From the NCBI GenBank assembly GCA_035697325.1, contig DASSDB010000004.1, positions 1 through 64,000 of the forward strand: a stretch of 64,000 nucleotides of DNA, given 5' to 3'. A program made the translations under genes and the position numbers. Below, in pieces: positions 1 to 9,139 of the stretch (positions are counted from its first letter, which is position 1; each line of letters starts with the position of its first letter). The DNA is from Candidatus Saccharimonadales bacterium (GTDB taxonomy: Bacteria > Patescibacteriota > Saccharimonadia > Saccharimonadales > Saccharimonadaceae). The notes under the pieces are model-generated. The model did not search any database. It was not told the DNA's origin and saw only the letters and a program-made list of their open reading frames with translations.

Positions 1-168
1 ATGCGTAATTCCGGTCGCGAGGTGCGTATTGGGTTGCACGAATCAGATCCGCTTACGGAATTTTTAGTCAAAAAACGAGACTTTAAGCCTACAGGGCAGG
101 TGGGAAGCCCCCTTGAGGAAATCCCTGGTTATCAAACACAGGTCCATATTCGTCCTGCGCGGGACTAA
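1..168 (+). CDS. C-terminal end of an unidentified protein (5' partial)
   Basis: A reading frame open from the first base ends at TAA 166-168 and gives 55 residues ending in HIRPARD. Codon choice is like the following genes. The window edge cuts the gene or coincides with an ATG, so the true start is unknown. I do not recognise the family. The frame ends 26 nt before the rpoB promoter, so it belongs to a separate upstream unit. Confidence 0.5.
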   Translation: MRNSGREVRIGLHESDPLTEFLVKKRDFKPTGQVGSPLEEIPGYQTQVHIRPARD

Positions 169-193
169 TGGCTCAATTTGATTATAAATACCC

Positions 194-222
194 TTGACTA
201 TTTGCCAATAAAAGCTCACAAT
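194..222 (+). promoter_or_regulatory. rpoBC promoter
   Basis: TTGACT (194-199), a 17-nt spacer and CACAAT (217-222) form a sigma-70-type promoter. It predicts a leader of about 130 nt before the rpoB GTG start. Confidence 0.55.
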
Positions 223-242
223 AAGTACCAAGAAGTAGTGTA

Positions 243-300
243 GCTGTGATTTTACGCGCCCTCTTTCATGGTTGGCAGGTGAAAGCAAGGGAATCACAGT
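243..300 (+). promoter_or_regulatory. Structured rpoB 5' leader hairpin
   Basis: Three nested helices fold in the leader: 244-251 with 292-299 (8 bp), 259-262 with 288-291, and 263-268 with 280-285, separated by a 7-nt bulge on the 5' side and a 2-nt bulge on the 3' side. There is no U-tract, so it is not an intrinsic terminator. It may be a protein-binding or RNase III site controlling RNA polymerase synthesis; that role is inferred. Confidence 0.5.
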
Positions 301-358
301 AGAAGAATCTTCGGCGCCGATTCTATCACTAAAATAAGTATGCGAGGAGCAAACACAA

Positions 359-3300
359 GTGGCAAAAGCAAAGCCCATTGCTGGTAAGCGGGTCTTTTTT
401 ACGAAGGACGACACGCTTCAGCTACCAAATCTCATCGCTCACCAAAAAGATTCTTGGCGTGAATTCGTCGAGACTGGTTTGAGCGAAATTTTTACAGAAC
501 TTAACCCAATCGAGGACTATACTGGTCAGAAACTCGAACTTCGTTTTAAGAAGTACGAATTCCAAGATCCTAAAAACTCCGAAGTCTTCGCTAAAGAAAA
601 TAACATCACCTTCGATGCTCCGCTACACGCTACCGTCGAACTTACCAACAAGGTAACTGGTGAAGTAAAAGAGCAAGAAATCTATTTAGGTGATTACCCA
701 TGGATGACCGACCGTGGAACTTTCGTCATTAACGGTACCGAACGCGTCGTCGTGTCTCAGCTTATTCGATCTGCCGGCGTTTTCTTTACTGCTGATGTAT
801 CAAGCAGCCGCAATAATTACGGTGCTAAGCTTATTCCAGGTCGTGGTGCGTGGCTTGAATTTGAAACCGCGTCAAACGGAACCATCTATGTGAAAATTGA
901 TCGTCGCCGTAAGCTGCCTGTAACAACATTGCTCCGAGCGCTAGGTCACCCTAAGACAAGTGAAATTAAGAGCCTCTTTGAAGACGTCGACACAGGCGAA
1001 ATAAAGTATATTGATGCAACACTCGAAAAAGACCCAGCGCGTGGTTCAAACGAAGCTTTGATTGAAGTGTACCGTCGCCTTCGTCCAGGTGATCTTGCTA
1101 CTGTTGACAACGCTCGTGGCATGATTGAGCGCATGTTCTTTGATTTCAAGCGTTTTGACTATTCTCGTGTCGGTCGTTACAAGCTCAACCAGCGCCTTGG
1201 TCTTGAAGTGCCAAACACGAGCGAAAATCGCGTGTTCCAAATGAGCGATCTTATCGCCATCATCCGTGAAATCATCCGCCTCAATAATACTCAGGAAATG
1301 CCAGATGATATCGATGCACTCTCCAACCGCCGCGTGAAGCTGGTTGGCGAGCTTATCTCTCGTCAGTTCCGCGTTGGCATGCTTCGTATGCAGCGTAACG
1401 CCATGGATCGCATGAGTATGAGCGATATCGAGTCTGTGACCCCAGGTCAGCTTATCAATGCTCGTCCTGTCGTTGCGGCCGTTCGCGAATTCTTTGCAAG
1501 TTCACAACTATCACAACTGATGGACGAAGTGAACCCGCTTTCAGAACTCTCTCACAAGCGCCGTCTTACCTCAACAGGCCCCGGCGGTCTCTCTCGTGAG
1601 CGCGCAGGGTTCGACGTTCGTGATGCTCATCCAACTCACTACGGCCGTCTTTGTTCTGTAGAAACTCCAGAAGGTGCCAGCATCGGTTTGGTGCTTAACC
1701 TTGCAACATACGCTCGTGTAAACGAATACGGCTTTATTGAAACTCCGTATCTTAAAGTAAAAGACGGCAAAGTAACAGATGAGGTTATCTACCTCGACGC
1801 TTCTCAGGAACTTACTGAGGTGATCGCTGATGCCGGAGCGGCCCTTAACGATGATGGTACCTTTACCGACGAGCGTGTTAGTGCCCGTAAATATTACAAA
1901 CCAGAGCAAGTAGACGCCACAGAGGTCACGTACATGGACGGTGCTCATAAGCAAATCCTTGGTTCGACCGCATCACTCGTGCCCTTCATTGAGAAAAACC
2001 GTGTGGACCGATCGCTTACCGGTTCAAACATGCAGAAACAAGCAGTCCCGCTCCTTGATCCACGTGCTCCAATTGTAGGTACAGGTATCGAGGCGGATAT
2101 TGCCCGTAACTCAAGCCAGCTTATCCTTGCTGAGGGTGATGGTGAAGTTGTTCGTGCAGATAGTGACATCGTTGAAGTGAAATACAAAGATGGCACGAAA
2201 AAATACGAGCTAATCCACTTTGCAAAGTCTAACGATGACCGCTCAATCAACCAGAAAACCCGCGTATTTCGCGGTGCCAAGGTAAAGAAGGGCGATATCC
2301 TTATCGAAGGCGCTTCTATTGCGGATGGCGAACTCGCACTTGGTCGCGACCTTCTTGTGGCCTTTATGCCATGGGGCGGTTACAACATGGACGATGCGAT
2401 CGTGCTTTCACGCCGTCTCGTTCAAGATGATGAACTGACGAGTATCAACATCAAGGACTACACTGTTGAGGTTCGTGAAACAAAGCTTGGCCCAGAAATC
2501 GTTACCCGCGATATTCCAAATGTAAGTGAAGAAAGTCTCCGCCACCTCAACGAAGACGGTATCGTCCAAGTTGGTAGCGAAGTAAAAGCCGGCGACGTAC
2601 TTGTTGGTAAAATTACTCCTAAGGGTGAGCAGGAACTCAGCTCTGAAGAGCGGCTCCTTCGCGCTATCTTTGGCGAAAAGGCTAAGGATGTTCGCGACAC
2701 GTCTCAGCGTATGAACAACGCCGGTAGCGGTAAAGTTGTTGGCGTGAAGATCTTCTCCCGTGAAAATGGTCACGAGCTGAAAGCTGGCGTATTAATGCAG
2801 ATTCAGATCTACGTTGCGCAGTTCCGTAAGATCTCTGTTGGAGATAAGCTTGCCGGACGCCACGGTAACAAGGGTGTGGTTGCACGAATTCTGCCAGTTG
2901 AAGACATGCCATTCATGGAAGATGGTACTCCTGTTGATGTGGTCTTGAACCCACTCGGTGTGCCTTCTCGTATGAATATCGGTCAGCTGTTTGAGACCCA
3001 CCTTGGTATGGCTGCTCGTGCACTTGGCTACAAGGTAGCGACTCCTCCATTTAACGGAGTGCCAAACGACATCATCTCGGCAGAGCTTGAAAAAGCCGGT
3101 TACGCCGCTGATGGTAAGAGCCAGCTCTTTGATGGTCGCACTGGTGATCCATTTGAAGAGCGTACCACTGTCGGTGTCATGCACATGATTAAACTTCACC
3201 ACATGGTAAGCGATAAGATCCATGCCCGAAGCATCGGTCCATACACAATGGTGACTCAGCAGCCGCTTGGTGGTAAGGCGCAAAACGGTGGTCAGCGATT

Positions 3301-3712
3301 TGGTGAGATGGAGGTATGGGCACTTGAAGCATACGGTGCCGCAACAACTCTTCAGGAAATGCTTACTATTAAGTCTGATGACGTCTATGGTCGTGCAAAA
3401 GCGTATGAGTCAATCATTAAGGACGAAGTTATCGTTGGTCCAAAGCTCCCTGAGTCATTCAACGTGCTTGTGAAAGAACTTCAAGGACTTGGCCTTCGTG
3501 TGGACCTCCTCGATGAATCTGAAGATGCGGTAGTTGATGCCGAGCAAGTTATTGCAAGTGCGGGTCCGGCCGATAAGAGCGTTCCTGCTGCCAGCGACGA
3601 CGAAGTTCAATCTGTTCTTGATGAGTCTGATCAAATTGGTGAGATCGGCGACGAAGATGGGATGAGTATCCAGGATATTGATGAAATAGATGAAATTAAG
3701 GAGGAGGCGTAA
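359..3712 (+). CDS. rpoB: DNA-directed RNA polymerase subunit beta
   Basis: This is the beta subunit of RNA polymerase, forming half of the catalytic cleft. It has 1117 residues, shorter than the 1342 of E. coli. The start is GTG at 359, behind GAGGAG at 344-349. The rifampicin-pocket segment lies around residues 380-412 and includes SSQLSQLMDE, HKRRLTSTGPGG and HPTHYGRLC. Relative to E. coli it has Thr at the Ser531 position (residue 404) and Thr at the Leu533 position. The last 60 or so residues are a strongly acidic tail. It is followed 1 nt later by rpoC, with AAGGAGGAG inside its own 3' end. Confidence 0.98.
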   Translation: MAKAKPIAGKRVFFTKDDTLQLPNLIAHQKDSWREFVETGLSEIFTELNPIEDYTGQKLELRFKKYEFQDPKNSEVFAKENNITFDAPLHATVELTNKVTGEVKEQEIYLGDYPWMTDRGTFVINGTERVVVSQLIRSAGVFFTADVSSSRNNYGAKLIPGRGAWLEFETASNGTIYVKIDRRRKLPVTTLLRALGHPKTSEIKSLFEDVDTGEIKYIDATLEKDPARGSNEALIEVYRRLRPGDLATVDNARGMIERMFFDFKRFDYSRVGRYKLNQRLGLEVPNTSENRVFQMSDLIAIIREIIRLNNTQEMPDDIDALSNRRVKLVGELISRQFRVGMLRMQRNAMDRMSMSDIESVTPGQLINARPVVAAVREFFASSQLSQLMDEVNPLSELSHKRRLTSTGPGGLSRERAGFDVRDAHPTHYGRLCSVETPEGASIGLVLNLATYARVNEYGFIETPYLKVKDGKVTDEVIYLDASQELTEVIADAGAALNDDGTFTDERVSARKYYKPEQVDATEVTYMDGAHKQILGSTASLVPFIEKNRVDRSLTGSNMQKQAVPLLDPRAPIVGTGIEADIARNSSQLILAEGDGEVVRADSDIVEVKYKDGTKKYELIHFAKSNDDRSINQKTRVFRGAKVKKGDILIEGASIADGELALGRDLLVAFMPWGGYNMDDAIVLSRRLVQDDELTSINIKDYTVEVRETKLGPEIVTRDIPNVSEESLRHLNEDGIVQVGSEVKAGDVLVGKITPKGEQELSSEERLLRAIFGEKAKDVRDTSQRMNNAGSGKVVGVKIFSRENGHELKAGVLMQIQIYVAQFRKISVGDKLAGRHGNKGVVARILPVEDMPFMEDGTPVDVVLNPLGVPSRMNIGQLFETHLGMAARALGYKVATPPFNGVPNDIISAELEKAGYAADGKSQLFDGRTGDPFEERTTVGVMHMIKLHHMVSDKIHARSIGPYTMVTQQPLGGKAQNGGQRFGEMEVWALEAYGAATTLQEMLTIKSDDVYGRAKAYESIIKDEVIVGPKLPESFNVLVKELQGLGLRVDLLDESEDAVVDAEQVIASAGPADKSVPAASDDEVQSVLDESDQIGEIGDEDGMSIQDIDEIDEIKEEA

Positions 3713-3713
3713 T

Positions 3714-6700
3714 ATGTCGCGTGTTGTGTCTACTAACGGGATTGCCGACTTCGACGCAGTCCGCCTCGCTGTAGCAAGTTCAGATGATATTCTGAAGTGG
3801 AGCTACGGTGAAGTTACCAAACCAGAGACGATTAACTATCGTACTCAAAAACCAGAACGCGACGGTTTGTTCTGTGAGCGTATCTTCGGACCAGTCCGAG
3901 ATATTAACCCGCATGACAGCAAGCTGAAGGGCGTTCGATCACGCGAAGCTGCTGTTGATAAGAACGGCGAACTTGTTACTAAAAGTATCGTCCGCCGTGA
4001 GCGCATGGGCCACATTCAACTTGCTGCTCCTGTTGCGCATATTTGGTTTATGCGCGGTACCCCAAGTGCAATGAGCTTGTTGCTTGGTATTACTGTTCGT
4101 AACCTCGAACGCATCGCCTACTTTGCAACCTACGTTGTGCTCAGTGTTGATGAAGCAAAACGAGACCAGTATCTAGCTGATCTTGAAGCCGAAACCGAAG
4201 CTGGCCGAGCCGCTATCAAAATTCGCTATGAGCGCGAAGCCGAGGGTGAAGGTGCTGATGTGAAAGCACTTGCCGAGCAGCAATCTCGCGAAGTTGAAGA
4301 ATTGAATGATAGCTACACAGTAAAGAAAGCCCAGCTTGATAGCCTTGTAAAAGGTGCACTGATTACAGAGAGTGACTACCGTAACCTTCCCGAAGAGTAT
4401 GAAGAACTCATTACTGTTGGTATGGGTGGTACGGCGCTGAAGGCCTTGCTCGACGAAATTGACCTGCCGAAACTTATTGCCGAACTCACTGAAGAAGTCG
4501 AAGGTGCCAAGGGCCAGCGCGAGAAGAAGCTTCTTAAGCGCCTTAAGGTGCTTGAGGGTATGCAAGCTGCCGGCATTAAGCCGAACAGCCTTTGTCTTAC
4601 TGTGCTTCCTGTTATTCCTCCGGATCTTCGTCCGATGGTGCAACTCACCGGTGGCCGTTTTGCTACCAGTGACCTTAACGACCTCTATCGTCGGGTTATC
4701 AATCGTAATAACCGTCTTAAGAAGCTTATCGAGCTTAACGCTCCTGAAGTGATCCGCCGTAACGAGATGCGTATGCTTCAAGAAGCAGTTGATGCGCTTG
4801 TCGACAACAGCGCTGCTCGTGGTGGCCGTGCTGTATCCGCAACTGGTGGCCGCCGCCGCTTAAAGAGTATTAGCGATATGCTAAAAGGTAAGCAGGGTCG
4901 TTTCCGCCAAAACCTTCTTGGTAAGCGTGTGGACTACTCTGGACGTTCGGTTATTGTTGTTGGTCCTAAGCTCAAGATCAACCAATGTGGTATTCCAAAA
5001 CAAATGGCACTCGAGCTCTTCAAGCCGTTCGTTATCAGCTGGCTTATTCGTAATGAACACGCCCACAACATTCGCTCGGCAACTCGCCTGATCGAATCTG
5101 GTGATGCTGTTGTGTGGGATGCGCTTGATGCGGTGATCGAAGGTAAGTACGTTCTCTTGAACCGTGCACCGTCACTTCACCGTCTTTCAATCCAGGCGTT
5201 CCAGCCCAAGCTTGTCGAAGGTAAGGCAATCCAACTTCATCCACTTGTGGCAAACGGTTTCAATGCCGACTACGACGGTGACCAGATGGCTGTCCACCTT
5301 CCGCTGTCAAAAGCTGCTCAGGCTGAAGCTCGTGATCTCATGAGTGCAACCAACAACCTTCTGAAGCCTGCCGATGGTGCGCCAGTACTGAACATTGGTC
5401 AGGACGTTGTACTGGGTAACTACTACCTTACGTACGAAAAGCCAAGTGCTCAGACTGACACACGCCGCGCATTCGGTTCTGTCTTTGAGGCTGAAATGGC
5501 TTACGACCAAGGAGTTATCCAGCTCCAGACGCCTATCAGGGTTGTGCACAAGGGTGAACTTCGTGAAACAACGCTGGGTCGTGTTTTCTTCAATGAAATC
5601 CTTCCTAGTGACTTCGCTTACGACAACAATGTTCAAACAAAAAAGCAACTCAAGAAGGTTCTTGCAAAGATCTTTAATACCTATGGTGCTGAAGAAACTG
5701 CCAAGACTGCCGACCGCATGAAAGGCCTTGCGTTCCGATTCGCGACTGTTGCCGCTGTATCCACCGGTAAGGAAGATTATCTTCACTTTGAAGAAATCAG
5801 CGAGTTCGTCGCAGAAGGTGATGCTAAAACCACTCTTATCTCCGAGCAATTTGACCAAGGTCTCATTACCGAAGAGGAGCGTTACAACCTTACCGTTGCC
5901 GCATGGCGAAACGTTGACCGTCAGGTAACCGAATTCCTTCAGAGTAAGCTCAAAGATATGGATACCAGTATTTCTGTGATGGTTAACTCTGGTGCTCGTG
6001 GTGATATTTCAAACGTGAAGCTTGCAAGTGCCATGATCGGTATTATGGTGGACGCAACCAACCGCGAAATTGAGCTGCCAATCCGAAGCAGCTACAAGAA
6101 TGGTCTTTCATCGCTTGAATCATTTGTGGCTACCCGAGGTGCGCGTAAGGGTCTTATTGACACCGCCCTCAAGACTGCCGACTCAGGTTACCTGACTCGT
6201 CGTCTTGTTGATGTGAGCCAGGATGTATTTACCGTTGTAGACGATGAAGGCGAAGACCAAGGCTTTGCAATTTACCGTGACGAAACCGCTTCAACAATGA
6301 TCGAGTTCGGCAACCGTCTTTACGGACGATTCGCCGCTGAAGATGTTGCGGGTCATGTTAACAAGGATGAGCTCATTACGCGTGAAATCGCTGATGAGAT
6401 CGAAGCCGACCAGGAAGTTAAGAGCGTGAAGATCCAAAGTGTTCTTTCAACCAACAACCTCCGTGGTATTCCACAAAAGAGTTATGGTATCGACATGGCA
6501 ACCGGTAAAATAGTCGCAAGTGCGCAACCGGTTGGTGTGATTGCCGCTCAGTCTGTGGGTGAGCCTGGTACGCAGCTGACTCTCCGTACTTTCCACGCCG
6601 GTGGTGTGGCTGGTGGCGACATTACCCAAGGTCTTCCTCGTGTTGAAGAACTCTTCGAGGCTCGTACACCAAAGGGACAGGCCTACATTACTGAAGTTGC

Positions 6701-7547
6701 CGGTATGGTTGACCTTTGGGAAGATGGACGCAAGTACGTTATCCAGGTAACGCCTGAAGCTGGTCATGTTGAGCGTATTGCTCTCGAAGGTCGAACGGTT
6801 ATCGTAAAGGCTGGCAGTGATGTCAAGGCGGGAGACGTTCTTGCTACGACAGAAGGTGAAGCTCGTCCGATCGTTGCTCCATTCGATGGTGTGGTAGAGC
6901 TCGCTGAAGACACGCTTGTTCTTGCGGCAAACGCGGGCGCACCCGTTCGTTACGAAGTTCCTGGCTCGACACAGCTTGTTGTCAAGGCAGGCGATATGGT
7001 TGAAGCGGGTGACCGCCTCACGATTGGTTCACTTAACCTTCACGATCTCATGCGACTTAAGGGTACAGAAGCGACGCAGCGATATATCATCAACGAAGTG
7101 CTCCGTATCTATGCCGCACAAGGTCAAGATGTTGCCGACAAACACCTTGAGATCATCGTACGCCAGATGTTCAGCCGCGTTCAGGTTGAAGATCCGGGTG
7201 ATAGCGCATTCGTTATGGGTGATATCGTCTCTAAGGCTGCGGTCATTGAGGCAAATACACGTCTAGCAGCGGAAGGCAAGAACCCTGCACAGTACACTCA
7301 GTTGCTTCTTGGTATTACCAAGGTCTCTATCTGGAGCGACAGCTGGCTATCGGCCGCATCCTTCCAGGATACGACTCGTGTGCTTATCAACGCCGCAACC
7401 AGTGGTCGTGCCGACCGCCTCAACGGCTTGAAGGAAAACGTTATCATCGGACGCAAGATTCCTGTTGGAACCGGTGCTCGTGATCTCGAAGAGGACGAAG
7501 GTGATCTTGCAAACGAGATTGCCGAAGACCTCGAACTTGCCGCCTAG
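3714..7547 (+). CDS. rpoC: DNA-directed RNA polymerase subunit beta prime, lacking both zinc sites
   Basis: This is the catalytic beta prime subunit, 1277 residues. ATG 3714 follows AAGGAGGAG in the rpoB end and is preferred over an in-frame upstream ATG. The active-site Mg motif reads NADYDGD (near 5263), and the trigger-loop region QPVGVIAAQSVGEPGTQ is intact. A long charged helical stretch at about residues 145-285 resembles the insertion of actinobacterial beta prime. The N-terminal zinc ribbon that normally follows GLFCERIFGP has no cysteines (residues 62-90). The second site reads DDEGED and VLSTNNLRGIPQKSYG, where other bacteria carry four cysteines. Only three cysteines remain in the protein and none is in a zinc motif. 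Confidence 0.97.
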   Translation: MSRVVSTNGIADFDAVRLAVASSDDILKWSYGEVTKPETINYRTQKPERDGLFCERIFGPVRDINPHDSKLKGVRSREAAVDKNGELVTKSIVRRERMGHIQLAAPVAHIWFMRGTPSAMSLLLGITVRNLERIAYFATYVVLSVDEAKRDQYLADLEAETEAGRAAIKIRYEREAEGEGADVKALAEQQSREVEELNDSYTVKKAQLDSLVKGALITESDYRNLPEEYEELITVGMGGTALKALLDEIDLPKLIAELTEEVEGAKGQREKKLLKRLKVLEGMQAAGIKPNSLCLTVLPVIPPDLRPMVQLTGGRFATSDLNDLYRRVINRNNRLKKLIELNAPEVIRRNEMRMLQEAVDALVDNSAARGGRAVSATGGRRRLKSISDMLKGKQGRFRQNLLGKRVDYSGRSVIVVGPKLKINQCGIPKQMALELFKPFVISWLIRNEHAHNIRSATRLIESGDAVVWDALDAVIEGKYVLLNRAPSLHRLSIQAFQPKLVEGKAIQLHPLVANGFNADYDGDQMAVHLPLSKAAQAEARDLMSATNNLLKPADGAPVLNIGQDVVLGNYYLTYEKPSAQTDTRRAFGSVFEAEMAYDQGVIQLQTPIRVVHKGELRETTLGRVFFNEILPSDFAYDNNVQTKKQLKKVLAKIFNTYGAEETAKTADRMKGLAFRFATVAAVSTGKEDYLHFEEISEFVAEGDAKTTLISEQFDQGLITEEERYNLTVAAWRNVDRQVTEFLQSKLKDMDTSISVMVNSGARGDISNVKLASAMIGIMVDATNREIELPIRSSYKNGLSSLESFVATRGARKGLIDTALKTADSGYLTRRLVDVSQDVFTVVDDEGEDQGFAIYRDETASTMIEFGNRLYGRFAAEDVAGHVNKDELITREIADEIEADQEVKSVKIQSVLSTNNLRGIPQKSYGIDMATGKIVASAQPVGVIAAQSVGEPGTQLTLRTFHAGGVAGGDITQGLPRVEELFEARTPKGQAYITEVAGMVDLWEDGRKYVIQVTPEAGHVERIALEGRTVIVKAGSDVKAGDVLATTEGEARPIVAPFDGVVELAEDTLVLAANAGAPVRYEVPGSTQLVVKAGDMVEAGDRLTIGSLNLHDLMRLKGTEATQRYIINEVLRIYAAQGQDVADKHLEIIVRQMFSRVQVEDPGDSAFVMGDIVSKAAVIEANTRLAAEGKNPAQYTQLLLGITKVSIWSDSWLSAASFQDTTRVLINAATSGRADRLNGLKENVIIGRKIPVGTGARDLEEDEGDLANEIAEDLELAA

Positions 7548-7563
7548 GTAAGTAAAAATAAGA

Positions 7564-7590
7564 AATACCCCGTCAAATTGACGGGGTATT
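7564..7590 (+). terminator. rpoBC intrinsic terminator
   Basis: A 12-13 bp stem (7564-7576 with 7578-7590) is followed by a T-rich stretch, 17 nt after the rpoC stop. Confidence 0.85.
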
Positions 7591-7607
7591 CTTTGCTTTC
7601 AAAAAGA

Positions 7608-7636
7608 TTGACGTCGCGTAACTATGAGTATATAAT
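7608..7636 (+). promoter_or_regulatory. Promoter of the 86-aa orphan gene
   Basis: TTGACG (7608-7613), a 17-nt spacer and a consensus TATAAT (7631-7636). It gives an approximately 45-nt leader with GGAGTG before ATG 7687. Confidence 0.8.
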
Positions 7637-7686
7637 GTATATTTAGCACTGTTAGCTTAACCCTCGATGTGCTTGGAGTGAAGACA

Positions 7687-7947
7687 ATGACCGACACGCA
7701 GAAGACCCATGTCAGTCCGACCAACAGGCGGCGTCACATGGCCGAACTGGTCCAGGAACTGCCCAATGACTTGTGGCTTCAGTTCCAGACGGCAGCTTCG
7801 GAGGTTCCTGAAGTGCAGGCTGGCGTGGAGGCCAACCAAAGCTTCAGGACGATCCGCGCCCTCATCGACAACGGGTACGGTGAACTCGGCGGCAGACTGG
7901 CGGGGGTTGTTCAGAGCAACCTCCGGTCCAACTTGGCTACCGCCTGA
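7687..7947 (+). CDS. Orphan small protein, 86 aa
   Basis: I do not recognise this protein. The start at ATG 7687 follows TTGGAGTGAAGACA; an in-frame upstream start is less likely. The product is soluble, with a basic N-terminal segment (TNRRRHMAELV) and predicted helices, and has no signal peptide or cysteines. It is a monocistronic unit with its own consensus promoter and a strong 3' hairpin, inserted between rpoC and rpsL. Its G+C-rich codon use differs from both neighbours. Confidence 0.75.
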   Translation: MTDTQKTHVSPTNRRRHMAELVQELPNDLWLQFQTAASEVPEVQAGVEANQSFRTIRALIDNGYGELGGRLAGVVQSNLRSNLATA

Positions 7948-7957
7948 GCTGTGCTTT

Positions 7958-7992
7958 CGTGGAGGCGAGGCACTTCCTTGCCCGCCTCCACG
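7958..7992 (+). terminator. GC-rich hairpin after the 86-aa orphan
   Basis: A perfect 10-bp stem (7958-7967 with 7983-7992) lies 10 nt after the stop. No strong U-tract follows. Confidence 0.6.
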
Positions 7993-8004
7993 AATACTAC
8001 TCTA

Positions 8005-8033
8005 TTGAAAAAACATGACTCATCTGGTATTAT
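8005..8033 (+). promoter_or_regulatory. rpsL-rpsG promoter
   Basis: TTGAAA (8005-8010), a 17-nt spacer and TATTAT (8028-8033), with a TGG extension before the -10. The transcript would start near 8040, leaving a leader of about 160 nt. Confidence 0.75.
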
Positions 8034-8062
8034 ACTAGGTGAGTTTCCTCTTTTCTGGGATC

Positions 8063-8162
8063 AGATGACGACTTGAGTGTGTACGCGTCAGACGATAGCC
8101 GGAAGAGCTTGATCGTGAATAGAGAGATGCTGACTCTCCATTCACAAAAACAGAGGTCATCT
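8063..8162 (+). promoter_or_regulatory. Structured rpsL-rpsG leader
   Basis: The leader holds an 11-bp hairpin with one mismatch (8115-8126 with 8134-8145). The segment 8063-8070 can pair either with 8156-8162 (7 bp, closing a multi-branched fold) or, through 8066-8070, with 8086-8090. Both cannot form at once. Str operons are autoregulated by S7 in E. coli, so a ribosomal-protein or conformational control element is plausible; the mechanism is inferred. Confidence 0.45.
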
Positions 8163-8198
8163 ACCTCATTATATTACTACGTTAAAGAAGGATATTTC

Positions 8199-8615
8199 AT
8201 GCCAACAATCAACCAATTGGTGCGAAAGCCCCGCCAGATTGCGACAAAGAAGTCTAAGTCTCCAGCCCTAGGTCGCATTCATAATGCGCTTAAGACTCGT
8301 TACTACGACCAAGACGCACCCCTCAAGCGAGGTGTTTGTATTAAGGTAACTACCAAAACTCCAAAGAAGCCAAACTCAGCGCTTCGTAAAGTAGCGCGTG
8401 TTCGTCTTACCAACGGCCACGAAGTATGGGCTTATATCGGTGGTGAAGGCCACAACCTCCAGGAACACGCTGTTGTGCTTGTTCGTGGTGGTCGTGTGCC
8501 AGACCTTCCGGGTGTGCGTTACCACATTGTCCGTGGAGCACTTGACCTTCAGGGTGTTGCAAAGCGCCAACAGGGCCGTTCTAAATACGGTGCTAAAAAG
8601 GAGGATAAAAAGTAA
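8199..8615 (+). CDS. rpsL: Ribosomal protein uS12
   Basis: This 30S decoding-centre protein has 138 residues. ATG 8199 is chosen because the longer in-frame ORF from 8073 covers the structured leader; GAAGGATATTTC precedes it. The streptomycin-site segments [11 protein letters not shown] and [11 protein letters not shown] are intact, including both lysine positions in the usual context. The stop overlaps the rpsG start by one base (TAATG). Confidence 0.97.
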   Translation: MPTINQLVRKPRQIATKKSKSPALGRIHNALKTRYYDQDAPLKRGVCIKVTTKTPKKPNSALRKVARVRLTNGHEVWAYIGGEGHNLQEHAVVLVRGGRVPDLPGVRYHIVRGALDLQGVAKRQQGRSKYGAKKEDKK

Positions 8616-9094
8616 TGCCTCGTAAAGTAACCAAAAAACTTCAGCGAACGCTAAAGCCTGATCGCAAGTACCAGAGTGTTCTTGTACAGCGCCTTATTAA
8701 TAAGTCAATGCTTGACGGCAAAAAGCTTGTGGCCGAACGCGCCGTATACAGCGCATTAGAACAGGCTGCGAAGAAGCTTAATAGTGAAGATCCTCTTGAA
8801 GTATTTGAGAAGGCTCTAAAGAATGTATCGCCAAACTTCGAGGTTAAATCTCGTCGCGTCGGTGGTGCCAACTACCAGATTCCATTCCCAGTACAGGGCC
8901 ATCGTCAGCATCACTATGCGTTTACCTGGCTTGTCCAAGCTGCTCGTGCGCGCTCGGGTATGCCATACGCGCAGCGTCTTGCACTTGAAATCGTAGATGC
9001 GCACAACGAAGCCGGTGCAGCTTTCAAGAAGAAAGAAGACACACACAAGATGGCAGAAGCCAACCGAGCATTCGCTCACTTTGCCCGCGGGTAA
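8615..9094 (+). CDS. rpsG: Ribosomal protein uS7
   Basis: This is the primary binder of the 16S 3' major domain and nucleates the 30S head. It has 159 residues with the usual MPRK start and the SRRVGGANYQIP and beta-hairpin region. It is translationally coupled to rpsL by a 1-nt overlap. In most bacteria fusA follows directly. Here a terminator ends the unit and two minus-strand genes and one plus-strand gene intervene. Confidence 0.97.
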   Translation: MPRKVTKKLQRTLKPDRKYQSVLVQRLINKSMLDGKKLVAERAVYSALEQAAKKLNSEDPLEVFEKALKNVSPNFEVKSRRVGGANYQIPFPVQGHRQHHYAFTWLVQAARARSGMPYAQRLALEIVDAHNEAGAAFKKKEDTHKMAEANRAFAHFARG

Positions 9095-9113
9095 TTTGCG
9101 GAACTACCAAGTA

Positions 9114-9139
9114 AAAATCGCCTCCCTAGGGGCGATTTT
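9114..9139 (+). terminator. rpsG terminator, shared with the convergent gene
   Basis: A 9-bp stem (9114-9122 with 9131-9139) has A-rich and T-rich arms, so it can work in both directions. The stop codon of the convergent gene lies inside it. Confidence 0.8.
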
